A DNA stretch of 64,000 nt from Bacillus sp. MM2020_4 (GCF_011250555.1 NZ_JAANMZ010000001.1:124001-188000), one strand, 5' to 3'; positions 54,700 through 63,675 are shown, counted from the stretch's first letter. Translations and numbers: made by a program. The notes: generated by a model not told the origin, from the letters alone.

Positions 54700-56565
54700 G
54701 TGAGTACCATTGCTCAAAAAAAGGGATTTGGCGGAACATTATGGGACTTTTTAACAACTGTCGACCATAAAAAAATTGCTATCCTCTATCTGATCGCAGG
54801 CGGATTTTTCTTCTTAGTGGGCGGACTTGAAGCAGTATTTATCCGTATCCAGCTTGCAGTACCAAATAATGACTTTGTTAGTGCAGGTGCATTTAATGAA
54901 ATAATCACCATGCATGGAACAACAATGATTTTCTTAGCCGCTATGCCGCTTTTGTTTGCATTTATGAATGCGGTTATGCCTTTACAAATTGGTGCACGTG
55001 ACGTTGCTTTTCCATTTGTAAATGCCTTAGGATTTTGGTTATTCTTTTTCGGAGGGATTTTCCTTAACCTTTCTTGGTTTTTAGGTGGTGCCCCTGATGC
55101 AGGTTGGACATCTTATGCCTCACTTGCCTTACACTCAAAGGGACACGGAATTGATTTTTATGTACTAGGATTGCAGATTGCTGGTCTAGGTACCTTAATA
55201 GGTGGGATTAACTTTCTTGTTACCATCATTAACATGCGGGCACCTGGTATGACGTATATGAGGATGCCGTTGTTTACATGGACAACATTTGTTGCATCTG
55301 CCATGATTTTGTTTGCTTTCCCTCCGCTTACAGTGGGTCTTACACTCATGATGTTTGACCGTTTGTTCGGAGCTAATTTCTTTGATGTAACGATGGGTGG
55401 TAACACGGTTATTTGGGAGCATCTTTTCTGGATCTTTGGACACCCTGAAGTTTATATCTTGGTACTTCCTGCTTTTGGGATTTTCTCAGAGATATTTTCA
55501 ATTTTTTCAAGAAAACGTCTTTTTGGATATTCATCGATGGTATTTGCAACTGTGTTGATTGGTTTCTTAGGCTTCATGGTTTGGGCACACCATATGTTCA
55601 CAACCGGTCTAGGTCCTGTTGCCAACGCAATCTTTGCTGTTGCTACAATGGCGATTGGTGTACCTACAGGCATAAAGATTTTCAACTGGCTCTTTACGAT
55701 GTGGGGAGGAAGCGTTAAGTTTACGACCCCAATGTATTATGCATTTGGCTTTATTCCGTCCTTCGTTTGCGGTGGTGTAACGGGGGTAATGGTTGCAACG
55801 GCAGCTGCTGACTATCAATATCATGATACGTACTTTGTTGTAGCCCACTTCCATTATGTAATCGTTGGTGGGGTTGTATTGGCAATTTTAGCAGCAACAC
55901 ATCTTTGGTGGCCAAAAATGTTTGGTACTATGTTAAATGAAACATTAGGAAAAATCACTTTCTGGTTCTTCTTTATTGGCTTCCATTTAACATTCTTTAT
56001 CCAACATTTCTTAGGGCTATGGGGCATGCCTCGTCGTGTTTTCACATACCTTCCGGGACAAGGATTTGACACATCGAATATGATTAGTTCGATCGGCGCT
56101 GCCTTTATGTCCGTTGGTGTCCTAGTTATGCTTTATAACATTATTATGACATCAGTGAAAAATGTTAAAGTTGGCAACGATCCATGGGGAGATGGAAGAA
56201 CACTTGAGTGGTCTATTCCGTCACCACCACCTTTTTATAACTTTAAGCAGCTTCCGTTAGTTCGCGGCTTAGATGCCTACTGGTTAGAAAAAATGGAAGG
56301 TAAAAAAGGTATGACACCGGCGGAGCCATTAGGTGATATCCATATGCCGAATTCATCCTTTATTCCATTCATGATTCCACTTGGATTGTTCATTGCTGCA
56401 TTTGGGGCAATGTACCATGTAGATAAAGTAGCATGGGCACTTCCACTGATGATTATTGGATTACTTATAACATTTGGTTCTATGTTTATTCGTTCTATTA
56501 AAGATGATCATGGTTTCCATATTCATAAAGAAGAATTGCAAGAAGAAAAGGGGGCTAAGGCATAA
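54700..56565 (+). CDS. ctaD: Cytochrome c oxidase subunit I
   Basis: Subunit I holds heme a and the heme a3-CuB site where oxygen is reduced. The 621-residue protein has at least 12 membrane helices and the key motifs: heme a ligand in ITMHGTTM, the CuB His and cross-linked Tyr in HPEVYILVLPAFG, the CuB pair in AHHMFTTG, and HFHYVIVGG with the remaining heme ligands. The GTG start follows GGGAGGT. Its TAA overlaps the ctaE ATG by one base. Confidence 0.98.
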   Translation: MSTIAQKKGFGGTLWDFLTTVDHKKIAILYLIAGGFFFLVGGLEAVFIRIQLAVPNNDFVSAGAFNEIITMHGTTMIFLAAMPLLFAFMNAVMPLQIGARDVAFPFVNALGFWLFFFGGIFLNLSWFLGGAPDAGWTSYASLALHSKGHGIDFYVLGLQIAGLGTLIGGINFLVTIINMRAPGMTYMRMPLFTWTTFVASAMILFAFPPLTVGLTLMMFDRLFGANFFDVTMGGNTVIWEHLFWIFGHPEVYILVLPAFGIFSEIFSIFSRKRLFGYSSMVFATVLIGFLGFMVWAHHMFTTGLGPVANAIFAVATMAIGVPTGIKIFNWLFTMWGGSVKFTTPMYYAFGFIPSFVCGGVTGVMVATAAADYQYHDTYFVVAHFHYVIVGGVVLAILAATHLWWPKMFGTMLNETLGKITFWFFFIGFHLTFFIQHFLGLWGMPRRVFTYLPGQGFDTSNMISSIGAAFMSVGVLVMLYNIIMTSVKNVKVGNDPWGDGRTLEWSIPSPPPFYNFKQLPLVRGLDAYWLEKMEGKKGMTPAEPLGDIHMPNSSFIPFMIPLGLFIAAFGAMYHVDKVAWALPLMIIGLLITFGSMFIRSIKDDHGFHIHKEELQEEKGAKA

Positions 56566-57194
56566 TGCATGTTGAAGAGAAAATGACGTACGAAACATGG
56601 CCTGCGGCACCGGAGAAATCCACCCTTGAAGCAAAAAATAAATTTTTAGGTTTTTGGTTATTCTTAGGGGGAGAGACAGTTTTATTCGCCTCTCTCTTTG
56701 CTACCTATCTTGCTTTAAAGGATAAGGTACCAGATGCAAGTCAGCACTTGGCAAAGGATTTATTTGAATTACCACTTACATTTGTGGCAACCATGTTATT
56801 ATTAACAAGTTCGTTAACAAGTGTATATGCAATGTACCATATGAAAAACTTTGCCTTTAAAAAAATGATGGTCTGGCTTGGCCTTACAGTATTATTAGGC
56901 CTTGGATTCTTAGGCCTTGAGGTTTATGAATTTTCACATTATGTCCATGAATATCATCATACCTTTACAAGCAGTGCATTTGGTTCTGCCTTTTATACAC
57001 TAGTTGGTTTCCATGGCGCACACGTTGCTTTTGGATTATGTTGGATTTTAAGCTTAATGATTCGAAACTCTAAACGCGGTTTAAGCCTTTACAATGCTCC
57101 AAAGTTCTATGTTGCCAGCCTTTATTGGCACTTTATCGATGTTGTATGGGTGTTTATCTTTACGGTAGTATATTTAATGGGGATGGTGGGATAA
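56565..57194 (+). CDS. ctaE: Cytochrome c oxidase subunit III
   Basis: This 209-residue membrane protein of the oxidase core has five helices, with the typical GFWLFLGGETVLFASLFATY, YHMKNFAFKKM and YWHFIDVVWVFIFTVVYLMG segments. It matches B. subtilis CtaE closely. It overlaps ctaD in TAATG and is followed by ctaF one base after its stop. Confidence 0.98.
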   Translation: MHVEEKMTYETWPAAPEKSTLEAKNKFLGFWLFLGGETVLFASLFATYLALKDKVPDASQHLAKDLFELPLTFVATMLLLTSSLTSVYAMYHMKNFAFKKMMVWLGLTVLLGLGFLGLEVYEFSHYVHEYHHTFTSSAFGSAFYTLVGFHGAHVAFGLCWILSLMIRNSKRGLSLYNAPKFYVASLYWHFIDVVWVFIFTVVYLMGMVG

Positions 57195-57195
57195 C

Positions 57196-57531
57196 ATGTC
57201 AAATCAGCCATTAAACTCAGGTAACCCAAGTGTAGATTTAGAATATCGCCGCAAGAAAAGTGCAGAGGAAATGCGCTATCAAATTATTTCCTTTGCCCTG
57301 ATGATTTTCTTAACGCTAGTGGCTTTTGCATCAGTAGCAATCGAAGGATTTACTTCATGGTTTACAGTACCTTTTATCCTTCTACTAGCGGCAGTCCAGG
57401 TAGTTTTTCAATTATTTTACTTCATGCATATGAGTCATAAAGGGCATGAAGCTCCACAATTGTTTCTGTTTTCAGGAGTCTTTGTTGGATTTACTGCGAT
57501 ATTGACATTTCTTACCATTGTTTGGTGGTAA
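57196..57531 (+). CDS. ctaF: Cytochrome c oxidase subunit IV
   Basis: This 111-residue small subunit has three membrane helices after a polar N-terminus (SNQPLNSGNPSVDLEYRRKK) and the conserved FQLFYFMHMSHKGHE. It matches B. subtilis CtaF and completes the caa3 structural genes. A strong terminator follows. Confidence 0.97.
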   Translation: MSNQPLNSGNPSVDLEYRRKKSAEEMRYQIISFALMIFLTLVAFASVAIEGFTSWFTVPFILLLAAVQVVFQLFYFMHMSHKGHEAPQLFLFSGVFVGFTAILTFLTIVWW

Positions 57532-57537
57532 GGGAAA

Positions 57538-57572
57538 AGAAGAAAATCGGCGTTATGCCGATTTTCTTTTTA
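57538..57572 (+). terminator. Terminator of ctaB-F
   Basis: AGAAAATCGGC pairs with GCCGATTTTCT over a five-base loop, followed by TTTT. Confidence 0.95.
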
Positions 57573-57596
57573 AGTATTATTGTGTAATTCAATTTT

Positions 57597-57625
57597 TTGC
57601 ACTCACAATTTTCTCTGGCTATAAT
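57597..57625 (+). promoter_or_regulatory. Sigma-A promoter of ctaG
   Basis: TTGCAC and a perfect TATAAT are separated by 17 bases, about 40 bases before the ctaG start. Confidence 0.75.
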
Positions 57626-57667
57626 AGAGGCAAGGATTCTTTTACTAAAGATTGAGGTGATATCAAG

Positions 57668-58576
57668 GTGCTACCACTAGATATATTTGGATTTAAAGCC
57701 CTTTGGAGCCCGTACTTTTTACTAATCTTAGTTGCGTTGACTATTGGCTATTTTCTCATGACAATTCCATTTAGATCAAGGTTTCGTGATAGTGAACCAT
57801 TGACGGTGAAACAAGCTGCGATGTTCTTGACAGGTATGATATTATTGTATGCCATTAAAGGTTCACCGCTCGATTTAATGGGCCATCTCATGTTTTATGT
57901 TCATGGGATTTCCATGGTTATTTTTGTATTATTGATCCCACCACTGTTTATTTTATCAATTCCACAGTGGCTTTGGAGAAGTGTAGTTGAGATTAAAATA
58001 ATCAATTCTTTATTTCGGCTTTTTACGAAACCGGTTATTGGAATTCTTCTATTTAATGGTTTCTTTTCCTTTTACCACATTCCGATCATTTTTGATCACG
58101 TTATGCAAAATCGATTTTACCATGGCGGGTACTCGATTCTTTTATTCGTATTGGCCGTTTTTATGTGGTGGTCATTAATCAGCCCGCTTCCAGAATATCA
58201 GCCATTAAGCGGAATTAAAAAAGTTGCTTTTTTATTTGCCAATAGTATGTTAATCACACCGGCTTGCGCCTTGATTATTTTTTCGGATGTCTCCCTTTAT
58301 GCAACCTATCACGACCCAAAAGTTTGGGGGCAGGTAATGAGTTTATGCGTCGGACCATCAGTATTTTCAAATTTGAACTTGAGTGGACCAGAGTTATTTA
58401 GTTCGATGTCACTGGTTGATGATCAACGTCTTGGTGGGGTTGTCATGAAGATTATTCAAGAAATCATTTATGCTGTTGTATTAGCCCAAGTATTTTTTGA
58501 ATGGTACCGTAAAGATCAAGAAGATTCAGAACGCGAAATGAAAAAGCAAATGTTAAATCCTCATTTTGTTGAATAA
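57668..58576 (+). CDS. ctaG: Cytochrome c oxidase assembly factor CtaG
   Basis: CtaG (caa3_CtaG family) is needed for an active caa3 oxidase, probably in copper insertion. The 302-residue protein has seven or so membrane segments and the conserved His residues in GHLMFYVHGISMV, FYHIPIIFDH and HGGYSILL. The GTG start follows GAGGTG. It has its own promoter and terminator after the structural genes. Confidence 0.95.
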   Translation: MLPLDIFGFKALWSPYFLLILVALTIGYFLMTIPFRSRFRDSEPLTVKQAAMFLTGMILLYAIKGSPLDLMGHLMFYVHGISMVIFVLLIPPLFILSIPQWLWRSVVEIKIINSLFRLFTKPVIGILLFNGFFSFYHIPIIFDHVMQNRFYHGGYSILLFVLAVFMWWSLISPLPEYQPLSGIKKVAFLFANSMLITPACALIIFSDVSLYATYHDPKVWGQVMSLCVGPSVFSNLNLSGPELFSSMSLVDDQRLGGVVMKIIQEIIYAVVLAQVFFEWYRKDQEDSEREMKKQMLNPHFVE

Positions 58577-58604
58577 ACTCCCATTTCATATGGGGGTTTT
58601 TTTT
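58574..58604 (+). terminator. Terminator of ctaG
   Basis: AAACTCCCAT pairs with ATGGGGGTTT (one G-U pair), followed by TTTTT, at the ctaG stop. Confidence 0.92.
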
Positions 58605-58682
58605 GAAAACTTCTGTATTTATTGAAAAGGATAGGGAACTCCACTAAAATGAGGGTAGAATATGTAAAAAGAGAGGAACTAT

Positions 58683-59147
58683 ATGAATTCGTTACCGATT
58701 TTACCAACAATCAGTACCACCTTTATTGTTTTAAGCGGCCTAACTGTAGCGATTGGATGGTGGCAAATAAAACAAAGGAAAATTGAGGCCCACAAAAAGA
58801 CTATGTTTATTGCTGGGGTTTTTGCACTTATCTTTTTTATTATTTATGCCTCACGAACGATTTTTATTGGGAACACTGCTTTTGGCGGACCGGAAGAGAT
58901 GAAGATTTATTACACGTTATTTTTAGTCTTTCATATTACGCTAGCGACAATTGGGGCTTTATTTGGAATTGTCTCCATCCTGACCGGGTTTAAGAATAAA
59001 TTATCCATCCATCGTAAGCTTGGTCCTATCACGAGTATCATTTGGTTTTTTTCAGCGATTACGGGTGTAGCTGTCTACCTATTGTTATATGTTTTTTATC
59101 ATGGCGGTCAAACGACCTCGATGATCAAAGCGATTCTTGGTTTTTAA
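58683..59147 (+). CDS. DUF420 membrane protein, YozB/CtaM-like
   Basis: The 154-residue protein has four to five membrane segments with conserved His residues in IEAHKKTMF, FHITLATIGAL, SIHRKLGP and FYHGGQ, the pattern of DUF420. B. subtilis YozB belongs here, as does Staphylococcus aureus CtaM, which is needed for its aa3 quinol oxidase. A role in oxidase assembly fits the position right after ctaG. AGAGAGGA precedes the ATG. Confidence 0.88.
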   Translation: MNSLPILPTISTTFIVLSGLTVAIGWWQIKQRKIEAHKKTMFIAGVFALIFFIIYASRTIFIGNTAFGGPEEMKIYYTLFLVFHITLATIGALFGIVSILTGFKNKLSIHRKLGPITSIIWFFSAITGVAVYLLLYVFYHGGQTTSMIKAILGF

Positions 59148-59151
59148 CAAA

Positions 59152-59189
59152 ATTAAATGAGGGTGCAAAGTCATGCACCCTCATTTAAT
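59152..59189. terminator. Bidirectional terminator between the DUF420 gene and ylbA
   Basis: A perfect 16-base stem ATTAAATGAGGGTGCA with a six-base loop lies between converging genes. Confidence 0.92.
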
Positions 59190-59195
59190 CCGTAA

Positions 59196-59555
59196 TTATA
59201 ATGCAAACTTACTAACATCTTCTTTAACGGTTTCGAGAATCTTCTTGCATTGGTTTACTAGTGAGGCAGGGAAATTCTCACCTTCGCCGTATTCAACTCC
59301 GTGCGGATAATAATGTTTACCTAAAAATGGTGTCATTAATTGTATGGTTGCCTTGAACGTATCGACGTCCCCTTCAAGCGCATAACCTTGAACACGAAGG
59401 TAATATATGCCCTCTTTTAATTCAAACTTGCGATCGTATGTAACACGCTCGTAATCCCATTGTCCTGCCCGGACCAAACCATGTTCATGCATGACTTCGT
59501 CTAAGCGGTTTAATTCCGCTTTTAACTTTTCTAGTCCCGTATTCTCAAATTTCAT
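59196..59555 (-). CDS. ylbA: YugN-like protein YlbA
   Basis: The 119-residue cytoplasmic protein belongs to the YugN-like family: MKFENTGLEKLKAELNRLDE, QWDYERVTYDRKFELKEG and LGKHYYPHGVEYGE. The function is unknown. The ATG after AGGAGGG is used; the frame extends 38 codons upstream without homology. Its location after the cta genes is as in B. subtilis. Confidence 0.92.
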   Translation of the reverse strand: MKFENTGLEKLKAELNRLDEVMHEHGLVRAGQWDYERVTYDRKFELKEGIYYLRVQGYALEGDVDTFKATIQLMTPFLGKHYYPHGVEYGEGENFPASLVNQCKKILETVKEDVSKFAL

Positions 59556-59738
59556 TATTAACCCTCCTAAAACGATTGCCTTACCGATCTTCCCTATATT
59601 GGTAGTATAGCAATTATAGTTCATTTTAATAATAGTTGAAAATGTTTCAACTTGCAATGGATAGTTCACTCGAATAAATTATTCGCGGTTTGATAACCAT
59701 AGTATTGATAATGAAATAATTTTCTGGAGGATCGTGAC

Positions 59739-60173
59739 ATGGAGGAAATTCGTGAGATTATGACTGATAATGTGGAGTGCTGTACATTATTAGATAATAT
59801 GTATGAGGTTGCAGTAAAAATGAAGGAACTAAATGTTGGCGCTATTCCTATTGTTGACGAGGAAAAACTTGTTGGTATGATAACAGACAGAGATATTGTC
59901 ATCAGAGGTGTTGCTGAAAAACATCCTGGTTCAACAAAAGTAGAAGATATTATGAGTAAAACACTTGTAACAGTAACTCCCGATACTTCTAGCAGGGATG
60001 CGGCAAAGTTGATGGCAGAGCATCAAATTCGAAGACTACCGGTGGAGGAAAATGGAAAGTTACTAGGAATTGTTTCACTCGGTGATTTTGCCATAAGCGA
60101 ATTAACAGATGATCAAGCAAAAGAAGCGCTGACTGAAATATCTGAGCAAAACTATAATGGTGTTCAATACTAA
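59739..60173 (+). CDS. ylbB: CBS-domain protein YlbB
   Basis: The 144-residue protein is a tandem pair of CBS domains (IMTDNVECCTLLDNMYEVAV, GAIPIVDEEKLVGMITDRDI, IRRLPVEENGKLLGIVSLGD), expected to bind adenine nucleotides. It matches B. subtilis YlbB. The ligand and target are unknown. TGGAGGA precedes the ATG. A terminator follows. Confidence 0.94.
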   Translation: MEEIREIMTDNVECCTLLDNMYEVAVKMKELNVGAIPIVDEEKLVGMITDRDIVIRGVAEKHPGSTKVEDIMSKTLVTVTPDTSSRDAAKLMAEHQIRRLPVEENGKLLGIVSLGDFAISELTDDQAKEALTEISEQNYNGVQY

Positions 60174-60205
60174 ATTTATTTACTTGAATGATAATATTTA
60201 ACAAC

Positions 60206-60238
60206 CAGCAGGTGCATAGTGTACCTGCTTTATTTATT
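60206..60238 (+). terminator. Terminator of ylbB
   Basis: AGCAGGT pairs with ACCTGCT over a nine-base loop, followed by TTATTTATT. Confidence 0.8.
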
Positions 60239-60337
60239 ATCAGACATTTTTGTTAATGATTATTACTATTCTGGATATTGGTGATATAATTAAATTACCC
60301 ATACATAAAATAATAGAAATACTAAAAGAGAGGGTGA

Positions 60338-61426
60338 ATGCCTCTGCGGACTCTTAGTAGAATTTTAATACTCTCAGTCGTTTTTTTAACGATTGGTTTT
60401 TATGTTAGCATAAATGAAAAAAATGATGATAATGTTTTGATCAAAGAGGATCCGACCTTGGAAATGAAACAATCATTGCCTCAAGGGCTTGAAAATCCTG
60501 AAGGGAATAAAGCCTCTTTCGATAAACCAAAAGAAGGGGTAGCATTATTGATTGGACAAGACGTTTCTGTCCTAGAAAAGGAATTTGGAACTCCTGACAG
60601 AATTGATGAATCATTGTATGGCTATCAATGGTATGTATATAAACAGAACTATAACCGGTATATACAGGTTGGGGTTGAAAGTAATCGGGTTGTGACTATT
60701 TTTGCAATTGGCGAAACGCTGGATGTTGCTCCCTTTGAAATTGGACAGCCAGTTGAGGAAATTTTTAATACACAATACTTTGATACAAATATTAATCTAG
60801 TGGTAAATGGAAATTCCTACCGATTTGAATTGAATGATAATGATTTAAATCTTCGACCGATGGTTAAATTAGGAGATCTTTATGTCCAGCTCTACATTGA
60901 CAGGATTACCGGGAATTTATCAAGTGTGCGCTTTCTAAACGCTGAAACACTTATTAAACAACGTCCATATGAACTTGCTTATAGCGGGGAGTTACCACAG
61001 GTGGAAGGACCATCTGAGGAAGCGTGGAAGCTAATAGAAAATGGGGTGGCACAGGAAATATTTGATATCACCAATGTATTACGGGTAAGGAACAAATTAA
61101 AACCGTTAATCTGGGATGACGCAATCGCTGAAGCGGCCTATGGGCATAGTAAGGATATGGCAGAAAATGACGACTTTTCCCATACATCTAAAAAATTTGG
61201 TGATCTAACCAATCGATTAAAAGCAGCAAAAATAGCTTATCAGACTGCCGGAGAAAATATTGCCGCAAAATATACGGATGCCCCTGGAGTAGTTGAAGGT
61301 TGGCTCAACAGTAAAGGTCACAGAGATAAGTTATTAAATAAGGATTATTCCCATCTAGGTGTTGGGGTCTATCAAAAGTTTTATACGCAAGATTTTATTC
61401 AAAAAGCGAACAATGAAAAAAGGTGA
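60338..61426 (+). CDS. ylbC: CAP-domain protein YlbC
   Basis: The 362-residue protein has an N-terminal signal or anchor (LSRILILSVVFLTIGFYVS), a CAP-associated N-domain of about 140 residues with LIGQDVSVLEKEFGTPDRID, and a C-terminal CAP/SCP domain with AYGHSKDMAENDDFSHTS, AGENIAAKY and KGHRDKLLNKDYSHLGVGV. It should be secreted or surface-anchored; the function is unknown. GAGAGGG lies unusually close, three bases before the ATG, so translation may be inefficient. Its stop codon lies in a terminator stem. Confidence 0.92.
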   Translation: MPLRTLSRILILSVVFLTIGFYVSINEKNDDNVLIKEDPTLEMKQSLPQGLENPEGNKASFDKPKEGVALLIGQDVSVLEKEFGTPDRIDESLYGYQWYVYKQNYNRYIQVGVESNRVVTIFAIGETLDVAPFEIGQPVEEIFNTQYFDTNINLVVNGNSYRFELNDNDLNLRPMVKLGDLYVQLYIDRITGNLSSVRFLNAETLIKQRPYELAYSGELPQVEGPSEEAWKLIENGVAQEIFDITNVLRVRNKLKPLIWDDAIAEAAYGHSKDMAENDDFSHTSKKFGDLTNRLKAAKIAYQTAGENIAAKYTDAPGVVEGWLNSKGHRDKLLNKDYSHLGVGVYQKFYTQDFIQKANNEKR

Positions 61427-61448
61427 CGATGTCACCTTTTTTCATTGT
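61410..61448. terminator. Bidirectional terminator sharing two stop codons
   Basis: A perfect 18-base stem ACAATGAAAAAAGGTGAC with a three-base loop contains the ylbC stop in its left arm and the stop of the converging gene in its right arm. Confidence 0.95.
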
Positions 61449-61809
61449 TCGTGATTTTCTTCTTTTCGTAATGATTAAATAAAATGGTGCTGCCTTCCCA
61501 GCTTCCATAAACTCGAATGACATCACCGATGATGAAAGAATCAGCTTTGACGTTTTTCTTAATTGGAGTGATCATTTTTGCGTTGATTATTTTTGCTTCA
61601 GTTTGCAGTTTAAGTGTTTGTACAAAAATGTAGCGATGATAATAAAAGCGCTGTCTCTCCTCCACAATATCTTTAATTTCTCCTGTAATGACGGCCTCAT
61701 GCGGGATATTACCAACATTAAGCCATTTCACATCCTGTTCTTTCATCTCTTTTCTTGTCAGCCAGTAAAAATACAGGCAAATGATAGGAATAACGATGGC
61801 GGTAACCAT
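61432..61809 (-). CDS. Membrane-anchored protein of unknown function
   Basis: The 125-residue product has one N-terminal membrane helix (VTAIVIPIICLYFYWL) followed by a soluble domain with alternating strands (EAVITGEIKDIVEERQRFYY, IIGDVIRVYGSW) that suggests an OB-like or small beta-barrel fold. I do not recognise it, and B. subtilis has no gene here. AGGGGCG lies about ten bases before the ATG. The last 20 codons overlap the terminator. Confidence 0.7.
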   Translation of the reverse strand: MVTAIVIPIICLYFYWLTRKEMKEQDVKWLNVGNIPHEAVITGEIKDIVEERQRFYYHRYIFVQTLKLQTEAKIINAKMITPIKKNVKADSFIIGDVIRVYGSWEGSTILFNHYEKKKITNNEKR

Positions 61810-61830
61810 TTTGATTAAACGCCCCTTACA

Positions 61831-62313
61831 TTATTTTTTAATGATAAAAAAGGTTCCTGTTGCATAGGCGATTTTTTTCCCATCACTACGGTATACCTCC
61901 CCGGAGATAACCATCGTTTTACTGCCTTGATGAATGATTTCGGCTTTGCAACGAAGTGAATCACCAATACCTGGTGCAATATAATGAATATTAAGCTGAT
62001 TGGTTACTGCGGCAAATCCTTCCGGAAGCTGTTGATAAGCCATGACACCCATGGCCGAATCAAGAACGGTCGCTGTAATCCCGCCGTGGACAATACTAAG
62101 GTCATTATTAATAATTGGATTAATCGGAATAGTAATTTCGCAGGAATTTTGGTCAAAACTTCTTTCCATATGTAGAAGGCCATCAATAAAGGTATTCCTG
62201 TTTCGTTTAATTTTTCTTTGGACACCTTCTAATAGGGTGGCAATGGCCTGAAGGTCTGTTTCTGATCCGGTTTCGAGACATGTTTCTAATAATCGACGCA
62301 ATTCGTCTTTCAT
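61831..62313 (-). CDS. PaaI-type hotdog thioesterase
   Basis: The 160-residue protein has the hotdog-fold signature IVHGGITATVLDSAMGVMAYQ with the HGG catalytic region, plus a helical N-terminal extension of about 45 residues. It probably hydrolyses an acyl- or aryl-CoA ester. GAAAGAGG lies before the ATG on the minus strand. It is 21 bases from the membrane-protein gene downstream and likely cotranscribed; both are insertions between ylbC and ylbD relative to B. subtilis as I know it. Confidence 0.87.
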   Translation of the reverse strand: MKDELRRLLETCLETGSETDLQAIATLLEGVQRKIKRNRNTFIDGLLHMERSFDQNSCEITIPINPIINNDLSIVHGGITATVLDSAMGVMAYQQLPEGFAAVTNQLNIHYIAPGIGDSLRCKAEIIHQGSKTMVISGEVYRSDGKKIAYATGTFFIIKK

Positions 62314-62461
62314 ACTACTACCTCTTTCACTACATTATCTTCTGACATCTTACCACTTAGAAAGATAATAATAAATCATTTCACTCAGATTTGATGTTTC
62401 ACATTTCATCTTTTCCTACATATTGTATTATTGGCGATTATTATGGGCTGAGGTGAGAAAC

Positions 62462-62866
62462 ATGACGCAAAAAAAATTGCACCCTTCCGTGCTCAAATTC
62501 AAAGAATTTGTCAAAAGTAATCCGAAAATCATTAAAGAGGTTCGGGATGGGAAGGCGACCTGGCAAGAGCTATATGAGGATTGGTATTTATTAGGGGAAG
62601 AGGATCAACGCTGGGAAGTGATAGGTACTGAAAAAAGCACTGACACTGAACCAAATAAAGAATCCAAGGGAGATTGGATGGCAAATATTATGGGGATGGT
62701 CAAAAAGATGGACCCAAATCAGATGCAAAATCATATTAATAATTTAAGTCAGGCATTAGGGGCAATCCAGGGTGTTATTTCCCAATTCCAAGGTGGAAAT
62801 TCTGCCCCGGGATCAAGTAAGCCACCGGAGGGGCCGAAGCATCCTTTTGGATTTCGAAAAGACTAA
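62462..62866 (+). CDS. ylbD: YlbD-type spore coat protein
   Basis: The 134-residue protein starts MTQKKLHPSVLKFKEFVKSN and ends in a Gly/Pro/Ser-rich tail (NSAPGSSKPPEGPKHPFGF), matching the YlbD coat-protein family; the B. subtilis member is a spore coat component. GAGGTG lies before the ATG; an upstream in-frame start adds 13 residues. The next gene is ylbE, 19 bases on. Confidence 0.9.
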   Translation: MTQKKLHPSVLKFKEFVKSNPKIIKEVRDGKATWQELYEDWYLLGEEDQRWEVIGTEKSTDTEPNKESKGDWMANIMGMVKKMDPNQMQNHINNLSQALGAIQGVISQFQGGNSAPGSSKPPEGPKHPFGFRKD

Positions 62867-62885
62867 TGGAGGGGAATAATAAATT

Positions 62886-63125
62886 ATGCGAAGAGATGTA
62901 CTAGATTATATAGAACGCCAGAAGGACCTAAAGCAATTTGTTCGGGAGCAGCCACAATGGTATCGAAAACTATCAAGAAATCCCTATGATTTACAGTCGC
63001 TTGAAATTGCCTCCTTACATTATTATAAAAAGACTATTCCTGATCAAGTCGAAAAGTTTTCTAATAGTGTTCAAATGGCCTCCATGATGTATCATATGTT
63101 TCAAGCAATGAAGACTCAAGGGTGA
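62886..63125 (+). CDS. ylbE: YlbE-like protein
   Basis: The 79-residue helical protein (MRRDVLDYIERQKDLKQFVR, QPQWYRKLSRNPYDLQSLE) matches the YlbE family, always found beside ylbD. The function is unknown; a sporulation link is inferred from the pairing. GGAGGGG lies about ten bases before the ATG. A terminator follows. Confidence 0.92.
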   Translation: MRRDVLDYIERQKDLKQFVREQPQWYRKLSRNPYDLQSLEIASLHYYKKTIPDQVEKFSNSVQMASMMYHMFQAMKTQG

Positions 63126-63164
63126 CAAAAGACCACATTCATTTTATATGTGGCTCTTTTTTTT
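63126..63164 (+). terminator. Terminator of ylbDE
   Basis: AGACCACAT pairs with ATGTGGCTCT (one mismatch) and is followed by TTTTTT. Confidence 0.88.
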
Positions 63165-63228
63165 GCGATTAGAATACGACTAAAAAGGTAAATGGAGGCG
63201 AACAATACCTAAATAAGGAGTGATAAGG

Positions 63229-63675
63229 TTGAAGATGATTATACGATTTTATATTCTACTAATCCTGCTATCGGGAATTGTTTCTGGATGCCAAAAAGAT
63301 TTGCCAAAACCAGAAACAAAACCAAAAGTTATCTCTATTGACCGGTCGAGTCATTCAGATGTCAATTTAATCCCTGTTTATAATCAAAATTCAAGGGAGA
63401 TTCCATCATTATTTGTACAGCATAAGATAAAAGGAAATCAACTTTTAGTTGAATGCATTGTTAATGGAATTAGTTTCAGGGAATCCGACCATTCTCGGAA
63501 AAAGACTGGGAAAATGGTTGTTTGGGTTGATGGGAAAAGGAATACTGAGGTAACTTCAGCAGCGTTTATTATTAAGGGCCTTTCTCCTGGGGAACATAAA
63601 GTAAAACTTGAAGTGGTAAAACTTACAAATGAACCTTACGGATTAGCAAAAGAATTTATGGTAAATATCCCTTGA
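63229..63675 (+). CDS. Putative lipoprotein with beta-sandwich-like domain
   Basis: The 148-residue product has a hydrophobic signal and a lipobox IVSGC. The mature part ends with a pattern (VVWVDGKRNTEV, AFIIKGLSPGEHKVKLEVV) typical of small Ig-like or fibronectin-like surface domains. The TTG start eight bases after AAGGAG is chosen; an earlier GTG overlaps that site. I recognise no family, and no B. subtilis gene corresponds between ylbE and ylbF. Confidence 0.75.
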   Translation: MKMIIRFYILLILLSGIVSGCQKDLPKPETKPKVISIDRSSHSDVNLIPVYNQNSREIPSLFVQHKIKGNQLLVECIVNGISFRESDHSRKKTGKMVVWVDGKRNTEVTSAAFIIKGLSPGEHKVKLEVVKLTNEPYGLAKEFMVNIP

